Shown here: positions 54,215-64,000 of the stretch, in pieces
How positions within the stretch are numbered: the stretch's first letter is position 1
Layout: each line of letters opens with the position of its first letter
NCBI GenBank assembly: GCA_016584305.1
Contig: JACEEZ010006356.1
Coordinates: 16,315-80,314 of the forward strand
Direction: 5' to 3'
DNA length: 64,000 bases
DNA from: Chionoecetes opilio
Taxonomy: Eukaryota > Arthropoda > Malacostraca > Decapoda > Majidae
Notes under the pieces: model-generated
What the model saw: only the letters and a program-made list of their open reading frames with translations
Database searches by the model: none
Told to the model about the DNA's origin: nothing
Made by a program: the position numbers and the translations under genes

Positions 54215-55440
54215 GCCGGGCTATCGTTTGGCTACATACTCCAACACTACATACCTCTGCTTGTAGTAGTCTTATATGCTGATGAAGTAGTTTATAGACA
54301 TTAAACAATAAATTAGCAAATATTATGTTTGCTTTCATATCAGTAACTTCGTAGTTACATATACATATAGCATATACATATGCATGTAGTGTTCTGTGAC
54401 TGGCTGTTACTTTCAAAGTTGTAGATTGAAAAGGAAAGAACAGAGGACATACAAAGTTATTGAGCATTGATTGTTACAGTTTATTCACAACAGCTTTCAT
54501 AATATCCTGCAAAGGCATGTATTGGCTGCCTTTTCCATGGCAATGTCTGTCTTTTGTCTGGACTTTACTCCCGGGTGGCGTGGTATGATGTGTCTTATTG
54601 TTCTCGCCAGCAGAGCGGAGAGACAAATGCCTCCACCGCTCTCGTCTCCCCAACCAAAGATCTCCCTGGTTCAGGGCTGCCAACCCAGGTGCAGAGTGGC
54701 ATTAGCCATACATGCATGGCATGGCATGCCATACATGGCATGATCAACATAAGACCATGTTATCTCTCGATGTTGGTGTCTAAAAAACGCGTTCCAGCGT
54801 AATCCCTGGATCTATTATTTCTTTATTACCGAATGTCACTCTTGTAAATATATTCAGAAAAAATTCGGGAAAAGTGATTTTTTCCAGTAAAACACTACGG
54901 ATTTGTACATATGCTACATAGCATAGCCATGAATTATATGATAATACCACATACACCACAATATTGACGTAAATAGTGGCTGAAAAAATATATATTGCTG
55001 AGACATCAGTTTTTTGCTCGATAAAAGAATCCTGTCTTTTTGACAGACAGTCCCACCAGCGCTAGGACAGCCTGCTGGAAGCTGCAATTCCAGGACCGGC
55101 AGTCCAAACATCATGGCAGTCTCTGGACCAAATTTCCCGCCCCTACCATTCATAGTATTATAATAGTAACAGTTTTAGTGAAAACATGTACTGTAGTTAT
55201 ATTTGTTAGTTTTAAGTAACTTTGTTTGAGTTACCCTACCGGTTTCAAATTTTCTTTTTCTTTTATTAATAGACGTAAACTTAGAGTATAGAGTATGAAA
55301 TTTCCATTTATTTCATTGGAAATAAAATAAAACTAAAAGAACTGTGTGCTTTATAGTCTTCAAATATTGTGTATTCTATTACACAGTAATACACACGGAT
55401 GTGATTAGGGGTGTTGTAGAAGCGCATGTGTTCCAGAGTA
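54215..55440. other. Intergenic DNA
   Basis: No gene recognised. A local GCATGGCATGGCATGCCA palindrome lies at about 54715-54735. Confidence 0.4.
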
Positions 55441-55830
55441 AGGGGACCGCCCACCCTAAATCTTGTTTACTGAAGGATCATGCTGTAAATTTGATGAGCT
55501 ATTTAAGGCTAAGTAAGAACTTCAAAACATAAGTTTCATATAGATCTGGCCAATAGTTTTTTGCAAAATAAAAAAATATGTAAAAAAAAAGAGGAAAATT
55601 AGGCTGATTTGAAATGCTTTCAACTCGTAGGATTATTGGTGGATTTCTTTTATTTTATAACCCTTAACTCCTCTACTTATGACGAAAGATTTTATAGTGT
55701 GGTTTTTCTTTATCTTTCTGTATCACCGAGAAATAAGATTTTGGAAAATTTGGAAAAATTACCCCTAAAAAGTCAGTTTGAAACACTAGTGCCATGTTTC
55801 TAACTTTTCTGAAATCATGCATATAGAAAT
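55441..55830. mobile_element. Partial piggyBac-like element, inverted relative to 53640-53982
   Basis: Starts AAGGGGACCGCCCACCCTAA and follows the reverse complement of the right part of the element at 51082-53982 (for example the CACTAGTGCCATG block near 55780 and CATGGCACTAGTG near 53630). The other terminus is missing. Confidence 0.65.
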
Positions 55831-56104
55831 GTAAGTATTAACGCCACCACACATCTGTAAAGAGAAAAAAAAGTTGTCCTGGCGACTGTACTTTTATTTG
55901 TAGACGCAAAATCCATAACATTTCTATTATGTCCTGTACTCTTTTATTTTATGCAGATCGAGATGTTAGGAAAATCACAGATATGCTGTAAAAAGCGATG
56001 AGGATGTGTTTTAAAAAGAAAATACATTAAACAGTGATCAATTTAGGGTTGTAGACGCTAGTGGACGCTAGTGGACGCTGTTTAGTCTAAATTGATCACT
56101 AATT
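55831..56104. other. Intergenic DNA with a short tandem repeat
   Basis: GACGCTAGTG is repeated twice to three times near 56053-56080. No gene. Confidence 0.4.
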
Positions 56105-56599
56105 AAAGCTAATTAAAGCGATAATTGTGAAAAAAAGTGGGCTGCGAGAATTGAGGAAACCGTGATGTAGGGTGATGGGTAATGGGTGAGTGAATGGGTG
56201 GGGTGATGGGTAATGGGTGTGGGGTGATGGGTGAGTGAATGGGTAGGGGGTGATGGGTTGGGGGTGATGGGTGATGGGTGAGGGAATAAGTGGGGGGTGA
56301 TGGGTAATGGGTGAGTGAATGGGTGTGTGGTGATGGGTAATGGGTGAGTGAATGGGTGTGTGGTGATGGGTAATGGGTGAGTGAATGGGTGGGGGTGATG
56401 GGTAATGGGTGAGTGAATGGGTTGGTGGTGATGTGAATGGGTTGGCGTTAATACATACATTTCTACATCCATGAAGTTCGAAGGGGATATCTGGAGAGTC
56501 TGTGTTTGGTGGGCCCACAGGTGGTGGGCCGAAGGCCCAACAATAGCCCTCCGCAGGAGCTAGCCATAAAGTCCGCCCGGAGGGCGGCTTTGCGGCTAG
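56105..56599 (+). mobile_element. Non-autonomous Helitron copy A, 3' part
   Basis: Ends with a GC hairpin (GCCCGGAGGGC core, 56571-56587) followed by TTTGCGG and CTAG at 56596-56599, the CTRR-type Helitron 3' end. The body holds the GTGAATGGGTGGGGTGATGG-type minisatellite. Confidence 0.75.
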
Positions 56600-56631
56600 T
56601 CTATAATAATATAAGCGAAAGTGTGTGTGCC

Positions 56632-56664
<33 letters not shown>

Positions 56665-57050
56665 GTGTTGGCTATAGGTTCCGCCCCTCGTGGCGGAATC
56701 CCATCATATGGCACATTTTTGGAACCAGGTTGACCAGGGGAAGGTTTTAAGCCCACTTATGAGATGATCCGATTTTTTTTTTTTTTTTAGCCGCCTATTA
56801 GCGATAATTGTGAAAAAAAGTGGGTTGCGAGAATTGAGGAAACCTTGATGTAGGGTGATGGGTAATGGGTGAGTGAATGGGTGGGGTGATGGGTAATGGG
56901 TGTGTGGTGATGGGTAATGGGTGAGTGAATGGGTGGGGAGTGATGGGTAATGGGTGAGTGAATGGGTGGGGGGTGATGGGTAATGGGTGAGTGAATGGGT
57001 GGGGGGTGATGGGTAATGGGTGAGTGAATGGGTTGGGGGTAATGTGAAAC
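56600..57050 (+). mobile_element. Non-autonomous Helitron copy B, 5' part
   Basis: Begins TCTATAATAATATAAGCG directly after the CTAG of copy A (head-to-tail junction). It contains a TGTC microsatellite (56636-56664), a conserved unique block (56667-56860) and the minisatellite, and then meets an inverted copy. Confidence 0.75.
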
Positions 57051-57795
57051 ACAGACTCTCCAGATAGCCCCTTCTAACTTTCCTGAAATCATGGATGTGG
57101 AAATGTATGTATTAACGCCAACCCATTCACATCACCCCCAACCCATTCATTCACCCATTACCCATCACCCCCCACCCATTCACTCACCCATCACCCATCA
57201 CCCCCAACCCATTCATTCACCCATTGCCCATCACCCCCAACCCATTCATTCACCCATTACCCATCACCCCCTCCCATTCACTCACCCATTACCCATCACC
57301 ACACACCCATTCACTCATCCATTACCCATCACCCCCCATCTATTCCCTCACCATCACCCATCACCCCCCACCCATTCACTCACCCATCACCTCACACCCG
57401 TTACCCATCACCCCACCCATTCACTCACCCATTACCCATCACCCCCCACCCATTCACTCACCCATACCCATCACTCCCCACCCATTCACTCACCCATCAC
57501 CTCACACCCATTACCCATCACCCCACCCATTCACTCACCCATTACCCATCACCCTACATCAAGGTTTCCTCAATTCTCGCAACCCACTTTTTTTTTTCAC
57601 AATTCTTGCTAATAGGTTGCTAAAAAAGAAGAAGAAAAAAGTGATCGGATCATCCCATAAGTGGGCTTAAAACCTTCCCCTGGTCAACCTGGTTCCAAAA
57701 CTGTGGCATATGATGGGATTCCGCCATGGTGGGCGGAACCTATACCACACACACAGACAGACAGACAGACCCACACACTTTCGCTTATATTATTA
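57051..57795 (-). mobile_element. Non-autonomous Helitron copy C, inverted
   Basis: Minus-strand copy ending (its 5' end) at CGCTTATATTATTA. It carries the CACCCATTACCCATCACCCC minisatellite and the same unique block in reverse. Confidence 0.75.
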
Positions 57796-58838
57796 CTAGC
57801 CGCAAACCCGCCCTCCGGGCGGACTTTTTGGCTAGCTCCTGCGGAGGGCTATTGGTGGTGGGCCTTCGGCCCCACCACCTGTGTTTGGTGGGCCTCCGGC
57901 CCACCAAACACGGACTCTCCAGATAGCCCCTTCTAACTTTCCTGAAATCATGGATGTAGAAATGTATGTATTACCCCCACCCATTCACTCACCCATTACC
58001 CATCACCCCCCACCCATTCACTCACCCATTACCCATCACCCCCCACCCATTCACTCACCCATTACCCATCACCCCCCACCTATTCCCTCACCAATCACCC
58101 ATCACCCCCAACCCATCACCCCCCACCCATTCACTCACCCATACACCCACACCCATTACCCATCACCCCCCCCATTCACTCACCCATTACCCATCACCCC
58201 ACCCATTCACTCACCCATTACCCATCACCCTACATCAAGGTTTCCTCAATTCTCGCAACCCACTTTTTTTTCACAATTATCGCTAATAGGCTGCTAAAAA
58301 AAAAAAAGAAGTGATCGGATCATCTCATAATTGGGCTTAAAACCTTCCCCTGGTTAACCCGGTTCCAAAAATGTGCCACATGAGGTGATTGCGCTACGGG
58401 GGCGGAACCTATACCAGACACACACACACAACACAACACACACAACAGACAGACAGACAGACAGACACACTTTCGCTTATATTTACCATTACCATCACCC
58501 CCCACCTATTCCCTCACCCATCACCCATCACCCCCAAACCCATCACCCCCACCTATTCACTCACCCATCACCCCACACCCATTACCCATCACCCCACCCA
58601 TTCACTCACCCATTACCCATCACCCTACATCAAGGTTTCCCCAATTCTCGCAACCCACTTTTTTTTTTCACAATTATCGCTAATAGGCTGCTAAAAAAAA
58701 AAGAAAAAAAAAAGGTGATCGAATCATCTCATAAGTAGGCTTATGACCTTCCCCTGGTCAACCCGGTTCCAAAAATGTGCCATATGAGGTGATTGCGCCA
58801 CGGGGGGCGGAACCTATACCACACACACACACACACAC

Positions 58839-58885
<47 letters not shown>

Positions 58886-58909
58886 CACTTTCGCTTATAT
58901 TATTATAGA
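57796..58909 (-). mobile_element. Non-autonomous Helitron copies D and E, inverted
   Basis: Starts with CTAG and the GC hairpin at 57796-57830. A first 5' side ends near 58485. A second body follows and ends at CGCTTATATTATTATAGA (58909), the reverse of the TCTATAAT 5' terminus. Copy E has no hairpin end of its own. The ACAG and CA microsatellites occupy the same place as in the other copies. Confidence 0.72.
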
Positions 58910-58979
58910 TAGATATAGATAGATAGATAGATATAGGGATTTATGCGGGGCGGGGCGGGGCAGGCCCAGGAGGGTTTTT

Positions 58980-59305
58980 TGCGTACAGGAAAAGCCACTT
59001 ACGTTCGAGATTCAAATATTTCACTGAAGACAAAGTTGTCGAGGGCCACAAACTCTATCGGGGGTGTGACGTTGAAATTACATTCAGACCTACACTTAGT
59101 CCGCCAGACGCCACGAAGCTCACCAGAAAGCCACTCCATTACACTTTACACTCGCAGAAAAGCCACTTACGTTCGAGATTCGGATTTTTTTACTGGAGAC
59201 AAAGTTGTAGAACGCAAAAAAGTCTATCGGAAGTGTGCCCTCGACATTGCCGTAAGACCTACATTAAGTTCGCCAGACTCCAGAAAGCTCACTTCAAATA
59301 CAAAA
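58980..59305. repeat. Diverged tandem duplication of about 160 bp
   Basis: AAGCCACTTACGTTCGAGATTC begins both units (about 58991 and 59160), and both continue through ACAAAGTTGT, TCTATCGG, TGTGAC/TGCCCTC and CGCCAGAC to GAAGCTCAC/AAAGCTCAC. No protein family recognised. Confidence 0.75.
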
Positions 59306-59545
59306 TAGCGCCTCGTTCCTCGGGTCAAAACATTTTCCCTGGCAACTGGAGAATGCACGTTGTTATTTACCCAACGTAGGTGTTTAAGGGCTGGATAATG
59401 TTTAAGGTTTAAGGACCTAAAACCAAACACTAGCAGTAAAAAATAACCAATGTAAGCCGCTAAAAACTGACGGTCAAAGTCCAGCTCACGTTCGCCTGTA
59501 GTTAATGAACATGCCAACGCAGTGTGTTGTGTCAAGTATTCGCAA
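59306..59545. other. Intergenic DNA
   Basis: No gene recognised. Confidence 0.35.
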
Positions 59546-60211
59546 AATTTGGGATTTTTTTTTTTAAAACGTAATATCTCAAGAACATGTCATGTTAGGA
59601 CTAAACAAACTGTGCCATTGCGTAGATCTCGTCGAACTGGACAAAAATGATTTACGGCATTTTTCTGTTTAGATCAATAGTTTAGTCAGAAAACGCCAAA
59701 AACCATAAGAGGCCCAAATTTTGAGGAATTTTGCAGCCAGAAACTATGATATTTTTTATTTACATATATACGTGCAAACAATCTCAGTAATAATTGTGTA
59801 TAATGACAGTATAAATAATTGCTATTACATATAATTTCCCCAATAATGCATATAATTTTATCGGGAAAAACCGTAACGTAAAATTCATACTCTAACTCCC
59901 AAACCGTAAATCGTAGAACGTTTGTACTTCAGAGTCAAAAGATAGTAAACCTTTCCCGTTGCTTAAAATATATTAACGGTCAATGGGCCGACAAAAGTCG
60001 CATAAACTCGTCACAACGAAAAAACCGTAAAATCCATACAATGCAACTCGAGAAAAAAAGTCACAGAGCATTTCGGACGGTTTTCTAGAACATCACATTG
60101 ACGTACAACAAAAAAATGTATTCCAACTGTAGGCCGTAAACTTTCAAATAAACGCTGCAGAACGCAAAACACGGTTGAAATCTCACCTCACGTTCCTCTA
60201 TTATATATATA
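59546..60211. repeat. 650-bp dispersed repeat, copy 1 (partner 62340-62965)
   Basis: Shares long, closely similar sequence with 62340-62965 in direct orientation, for example GGACTAAACAAACTGTGCCA and TCGTAGAACGTTTGTACTTC. It ends at a Helitron insertion point. Confidence 0.88.
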
Positions 60212-60868
60212 CTAGCCGCAAAGCCGCCCTCCGGGCGGACTTTTTGGCTAGCTCCTGCGGAGGGTTATTGGTGGGCCTTCGGCCCACCAAACACAGACTC
60301 TCCAGATAGCCCCTTCTAGCTTTCCTGAAATCATGGATGTAGAAATGTATGTTTTAACGCCAATCCATTCACATTACCCCAACCCATTCACTCACCATAA
60401 CCCATCACCCCCACCCATTCACTCACCCATTACCCATCACCTCCCACCCATTCACTCACCCATTACCCATCACCACACACCATTCACTCACCCATTACCC
60501 ATCACTCCCACCTATTCTCTCACCATCACCCATCACCCCCAACCCATCACCCCCCACCCATTCACTCACCCATCACCCCACACCCATTACCCATCACCCC
60601 ACCCATTCACTCACCCATTACCCAATATCCTACCTCAAGGTTTCCTCAATTCTCGCAAACCACTTTTTTTTCTAACCAATTCTCGCTAATAGGCTGCAAA
60701 AAAAAAAAAGTGATCGGATCATCCCATAAGTGGGCTTATAATGTGCCCCTGGTCGAGCTGGTTCCAAAACTGTGCCATATGATGGGATTGTGCCGGGGAG
60801 CGGCACCTATCGCGGACACACACACACACACAGACAGACAGACACACTTTCGCTTATATTATTATAGA
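60212..60868 (-). mobile_element. Complete non-autonomous Helitron (657 bp)
   Basis: In its own orientation it begins TCTATAATAATATAAGCG (60868) and ends with the GC hairpin and CTAG (60215-60212). It is preceded by A and followed by T, as expected for Helitron insertion between A and T, with no target duplication. No Rep/helicase gene, so it depends on a partner. It is the best-delimited copy in the window. Confidence 0.85.
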
Positions 60869-62339
60869 TATAGGATTTATGCGGGGCGGGGCGGGGCAGG
60901 TAATGTTTGTCGTTATTTACATGTCTCCGTGAAATGATCTCAGTAACAATTGTGTATAATCACGGTGTAAATAAATGCTATTCTATGTAATTTCCCCTGA
61001 CATGAATATTAGTGAAATATAATTATGTTTGTATGCATTTATCGGGTGTAAATAAGCTTACAGAGGGGAAAAAATTGCGTTTAAAATCAAATATCGGCAA
61101 ACAAAGACCAGATTCGTGTTCGCCATCAGTAGAAGCCCCTATAAACCGAGTTTCATCCAAATGAGATACATTTATTTTCCCCCAACATCTGCAGGCTATG
61201 TATGTATGTATGTAGTATGCAGGGATGTCAATTTCCGCGGATTCGCGGATTTCCGAGTATTTTATTGCCAGCTGGGTCATTTCTGTGAATCGTGTAGATT
61301 CGGTTTAAAAATTTAGGGGGGGGGGGTGTACCTAGTTGGCTAGCCCACAGCCGAACCTGACCCTGGCCACTGATCCAGCACAGACCACAACATAGTTTTG
61401 GCTGCCTAGCGGGAAGTTAATACTATCTGCATGACATGTTCTTATTGTTTTATACGAGTGTACAAGATGACATGGATATTCTGACAATAGTGTAGAGTGT
61501 GATTTGTATGTTTGTTTTTATACAATTTGTTATCAACAGGGCAATTAAGGTGTGACTGTGTGCATGTTTTACTGGGCAGGTAAGGCAGGATCATGATGAT
61601 AGTGATTACAATACAAGTTAGTAAATTGGCAATTGATTCAGTTTCATCATGCAGATGCATGTATTGGCATGTCATATGTGCAGGGAAAATTGTTTATTGT
61701 TTATTGTTTATACATTTATATAGCGCCTAAATAATGGATAAAGTTGACTAATATATATGACAAATATTTTGTTGTGTTATTACTTTTCCAACGGAAACAG
61801 TGTTAATATTTCATTTATCATGTCAAAATGGTTAATAATTCATATACATTCACAATTTAAGTTGCATGATATACCATATATATATACATATACACAAAGA
61901 CAGACAAAATTGAGACCAGAAATTATTATAGATATTATAACCAAGGACCTCTCAGAAGCTCTCTCAGAGCATGAAATTTACAAAAAATCTCGGGGGGGCT
62001 TACAGCGCCCCCAGAACCCACAGCTGGGAGGTTCCCTCGCTACGCTCGGTCAGCTTCGCTGCGCTCGGATGAGTTGGTCGCCCTATTATTTTATTTCAGA
62101 GCTTTTTTTATTTTCTTGTTGACATCCCTGAGTATGATCCAGTATTTTTTTTTTTAAATCACATTTGCATTAATATCTCAGTAACTAAAAACATAAGGAC
62201 AAAACGGTATAGAATACCGTTTAGATATACTATAGAATAGTTCAAAGACTATTGAGTGCCGATCCAGTGGTATACGCGGAAATTAAATTCATGCCTAAAT
62301 AAAGTCACAAATCAATGTTTTCTAGAAACAAATAAAACT
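60869..62339. other. Intergenic DNA with dispersed repeat ends
   Basis: No gene recognised. There is a GTAT microsatellite at 61197-61215 and a TTTATTGTTTATTGTTTAT patch with TTTATATAGCGCC at 61690-61730, which resembles ends of dispersed repeats. Confidence 0.35.
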
Positions 62340-62965
62340 ATATATCTCGAGAACGTGACATGTTAGGACTAAACAAACTGTGCCATTGCGTAGATCTCGT
62401 CGAACTGGACAAAAATTACTTACGGCATTTTTCTTTTTAGATCAATAGTTTAGTCGGAAAACGCCAAAAACCATGAGAGGCCCAAATTTTGAGGAATTTT
62501 ACAGCCAGAAACTATGATATTTATTATTTACATAAATTATATACGTGAAAACGATATCAGTAATAATTGTGTATAATGACAGTATAAGTAATTGCTATTC
62601 AATATAATTTCCCCAATAATGAATATAATTTTGATCTGGAAAAACCGTAACGTTAAATTCATACTCTAACTCCCAAACCGTAAATCGTAGAACGTTTGTA
62701 CTTCACAGCCAAAAGATAGTAAACCCTACGATGCTTAAAATAGGTTAACGGTCAATGGGCCAACAAAAGTCGCATAAACTCGTCACAAGGAAAAAACCGT
62801 AAAATCCATACATAGCAGCTCGAGAACTAAAAATTTACAGAGCAATTCGGACGGTTTTTTAGAACATCACATTTGACGAAAACAACAAAAGTTTTCCCAA
62901 CGTAGGCCTTTAAATTTTTCAAAAACGTGCAGAACGAAAAAACACGGTTGAAATCTCAGCTCACT
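62340..62965. repeat. 650-bp dispersed repeat, copy 2
   Basis: Direct partner of 59546-60211, also ending next to a Helitron end. Confidence 0.88.
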
Positions 62966-63292
62966 TCCCTTTATCTATAATAAAAAAAGCAAAGTGTGTG
63001 TGGGTTGTGTGGTCTGTCTGTTGTGTGTCCCCGATAGGCCACCCCCCGTGCCCCAAAACCCCTCATATGGCACATTTTTTAACCGGGGTTTGACCCGGGG
63101 CACATTTTAAGCCTTTTTGAGGACCCATCACTTTTATTAAAAAAAAAAAAGTTAGTAGCCCACTAAAAAATAAGCGAAGTGGTCTTCTGTGTGTGTGTGT
63201 GGGATAGGGTTTCCCCCCCCCGTGGCGCAAACACCTCATTGGCACATTTTTGGAAACGGGGTTTACCAGGGGAAGGTCATAAGCCCACTAGT
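62966..63292 (+). mobile_element. Degraded Helitron fragments
   Basis: TCTATAATAAAAAAAGCAAA at about 62975 is a corrupted 5' terminus. CATATGGCACATTTTT and CAGGGGAAGGTCATAAGCCC, typical of the unique block, appear at 63063 and 63268. There appear to be two overlapping partial copies with homopolymer errors. Confidence 0.6.
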
Positions 63293-64000
63293 CCATGAGC
63301 CAGGCCAGATTCGGACCACCTGGGGTGACTAAACACGAATGGGACTAAAATGTTTTAGAGTGACTGTAAAACATTAAGATATGATACCTTCCCCCACGGT
63401 AGCTTTGTCTGATTTTTTTATGCAATGGGGGTGCTACCCATAAAAAAAAAATTTTCAGCGTGACGCTCGGGGGTTTTTCCCATTTTTTTTTAAAAACAAT
63501 CACAGATCGTTTTGGAACTTTGGACCCTATGTAGAATTTGATTCTCTACCAGAGTTTTTCATAGGGATTTTTAAATTTCCTCATATTTTGGGATTTACCC
63601 CAAAAAAAAATTAATTTTGGGTATTTTCCCCCTAAATCTGGAATAAATCCCTAAATATGGGAGAAAAAAAAATATATTCCCCGCTCTTGTAGCAATTTGA
63701 TTCTCTACAAGAGTTATTTCCCATGTATATTTCAAGTTTCCCCCCTATTTAGGGGTTTTTTATATTTGGTGATTTTTTGTGATATTTTGGAATAATTTAT
63801 TATTGAAGGAAAACATATGTGAATTGTTTCATGTAAATGTTTTGTTTTTTTGTTCATGTTGTTTAATGGTGAATTTTTTTTTGCAGGTGTGGCGCTGTCT
63901 GCGGCATGATGCAACCTCAGCGAGGAAGAGGCCACGGATCGACTGTACATCCTCTTTTTTGATGAAGCGGCCTGGTGTCCCACAGGTTTGGACCCTGGAA
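63293..64000. other. Intergenic DNA, poor quality
   Basis: A GATTCTCTACNAGAGTT motif occurs twice (63540 and 63698), followed by similar sequence, so a diverged tandem repeat of about 160 bp is present. No gene recognised. Confidence 0.35.

Larger units (their letters stand above)
56160..58640. repeat. Minisatellite within the Helitron cluster
   Basis: Repeats of CACCCATTACCCATCACCCC, or the reverse complement, with CACCCATTCACT interspersed. Spans shift and invert with the Helitron copies. Open frames rich in Pro, His, Thr and Ser over it are not genes. Confidence 0.9.

Noticed and set aside
56099..58738. Pro/His/Thr-rich proteins such as those reading HPLPITPHPFTH
   Set aside because: Translations of the Helitron minisatellite.

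Overview
This window is eukaryotic, repeat-dense DNA, most likely from an arthropod and probably a decapod crustacean. The evidence is patches of AGGTT/TTAGG-type repeat, large simple and satellite arrays, several LINE families, and a dense mix of pogo/Tigger, PIF/Harbinger, piggyBac-like, Helitron and foldback elements. I see no convincing intact host gene. The species call is inference.

The centrepiece is a Polinton/Maverick (adintovirus-like) element at 11496-39175 (27,680 bp). It lies inside an array of a 31-bp satellite (7601-11495 and 39176-39475). Both ends are exact: inverted termini starting AGTAGATAGAAAAAGCGCC, flanked by a 6-bp target duplication (ACGCTA, 11490-11495 and 39176-39181). 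Removing the element and one duplication restores the satellite in phase. On the plus strand it carries a protein-primed DNA polymerase B (broken), a macro-domain-like gene, a small basic pVI-like protein, a double jelly-roll major capsid protein and an adenain-like protease. On the minus strand it carries a penton-like minor capsid protein, a packaging ATPase, a retroviral-type integrase with a chromodomain-like tail, a small helical protein and one unknown conserved-looking protein. Together these are the replication, integration, capsid-maturation and packaging set of a virus-like transposon. Integrase, ATPase, capsid and macro genes are open; polymerase, protease, penton and two small genes carry nonsense codons or frame changes.

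The element is enlarged by insertions and inverted duplications: a 1.6-kb PIF/Harbinger-type element in the polymerase (15280-16915); a 1.2-kb inverted duplication (17805-19029 and 34954-36117); a 3.8-kb palindrome (19030-22841 and 22884-26761) whose right arm is corrupted, mostly in homopolymers; a 3.3-kb transposon with long inverted ends and a nuclease-like pseudogene (27093-30391); a 1-kb palindromic element (30394-31446); and a 2.1-kb segment (36118-38215) also present outside the element at 41709-43807. Subtracting these leaves about 14-15 kb, a normal Polinton length.

Left flank (1-7600): AT-rich sequence, a poor-quality homopolymer-rich tract, and two inverted pieces of a CR1/L2-like LINE. 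Right flank (39476-64000): a broken LINE (40500-42345), a 32-bp minisatellite (43735-45595), a dead Tigger transposase (46073-48103), a nested piggyBac-like > foldback > pogo-type stack (51082-53982), a cluster of non-autonomous Helitrons (56105-58909, 60212-60868), and other repeats. Low-quality tracts (about 850-2440, 22884-27600, 42950-45300) limit fine interpretation; two of the three begin at or near the centre of a palindrome, which suggests fold-back reads in the assembly.
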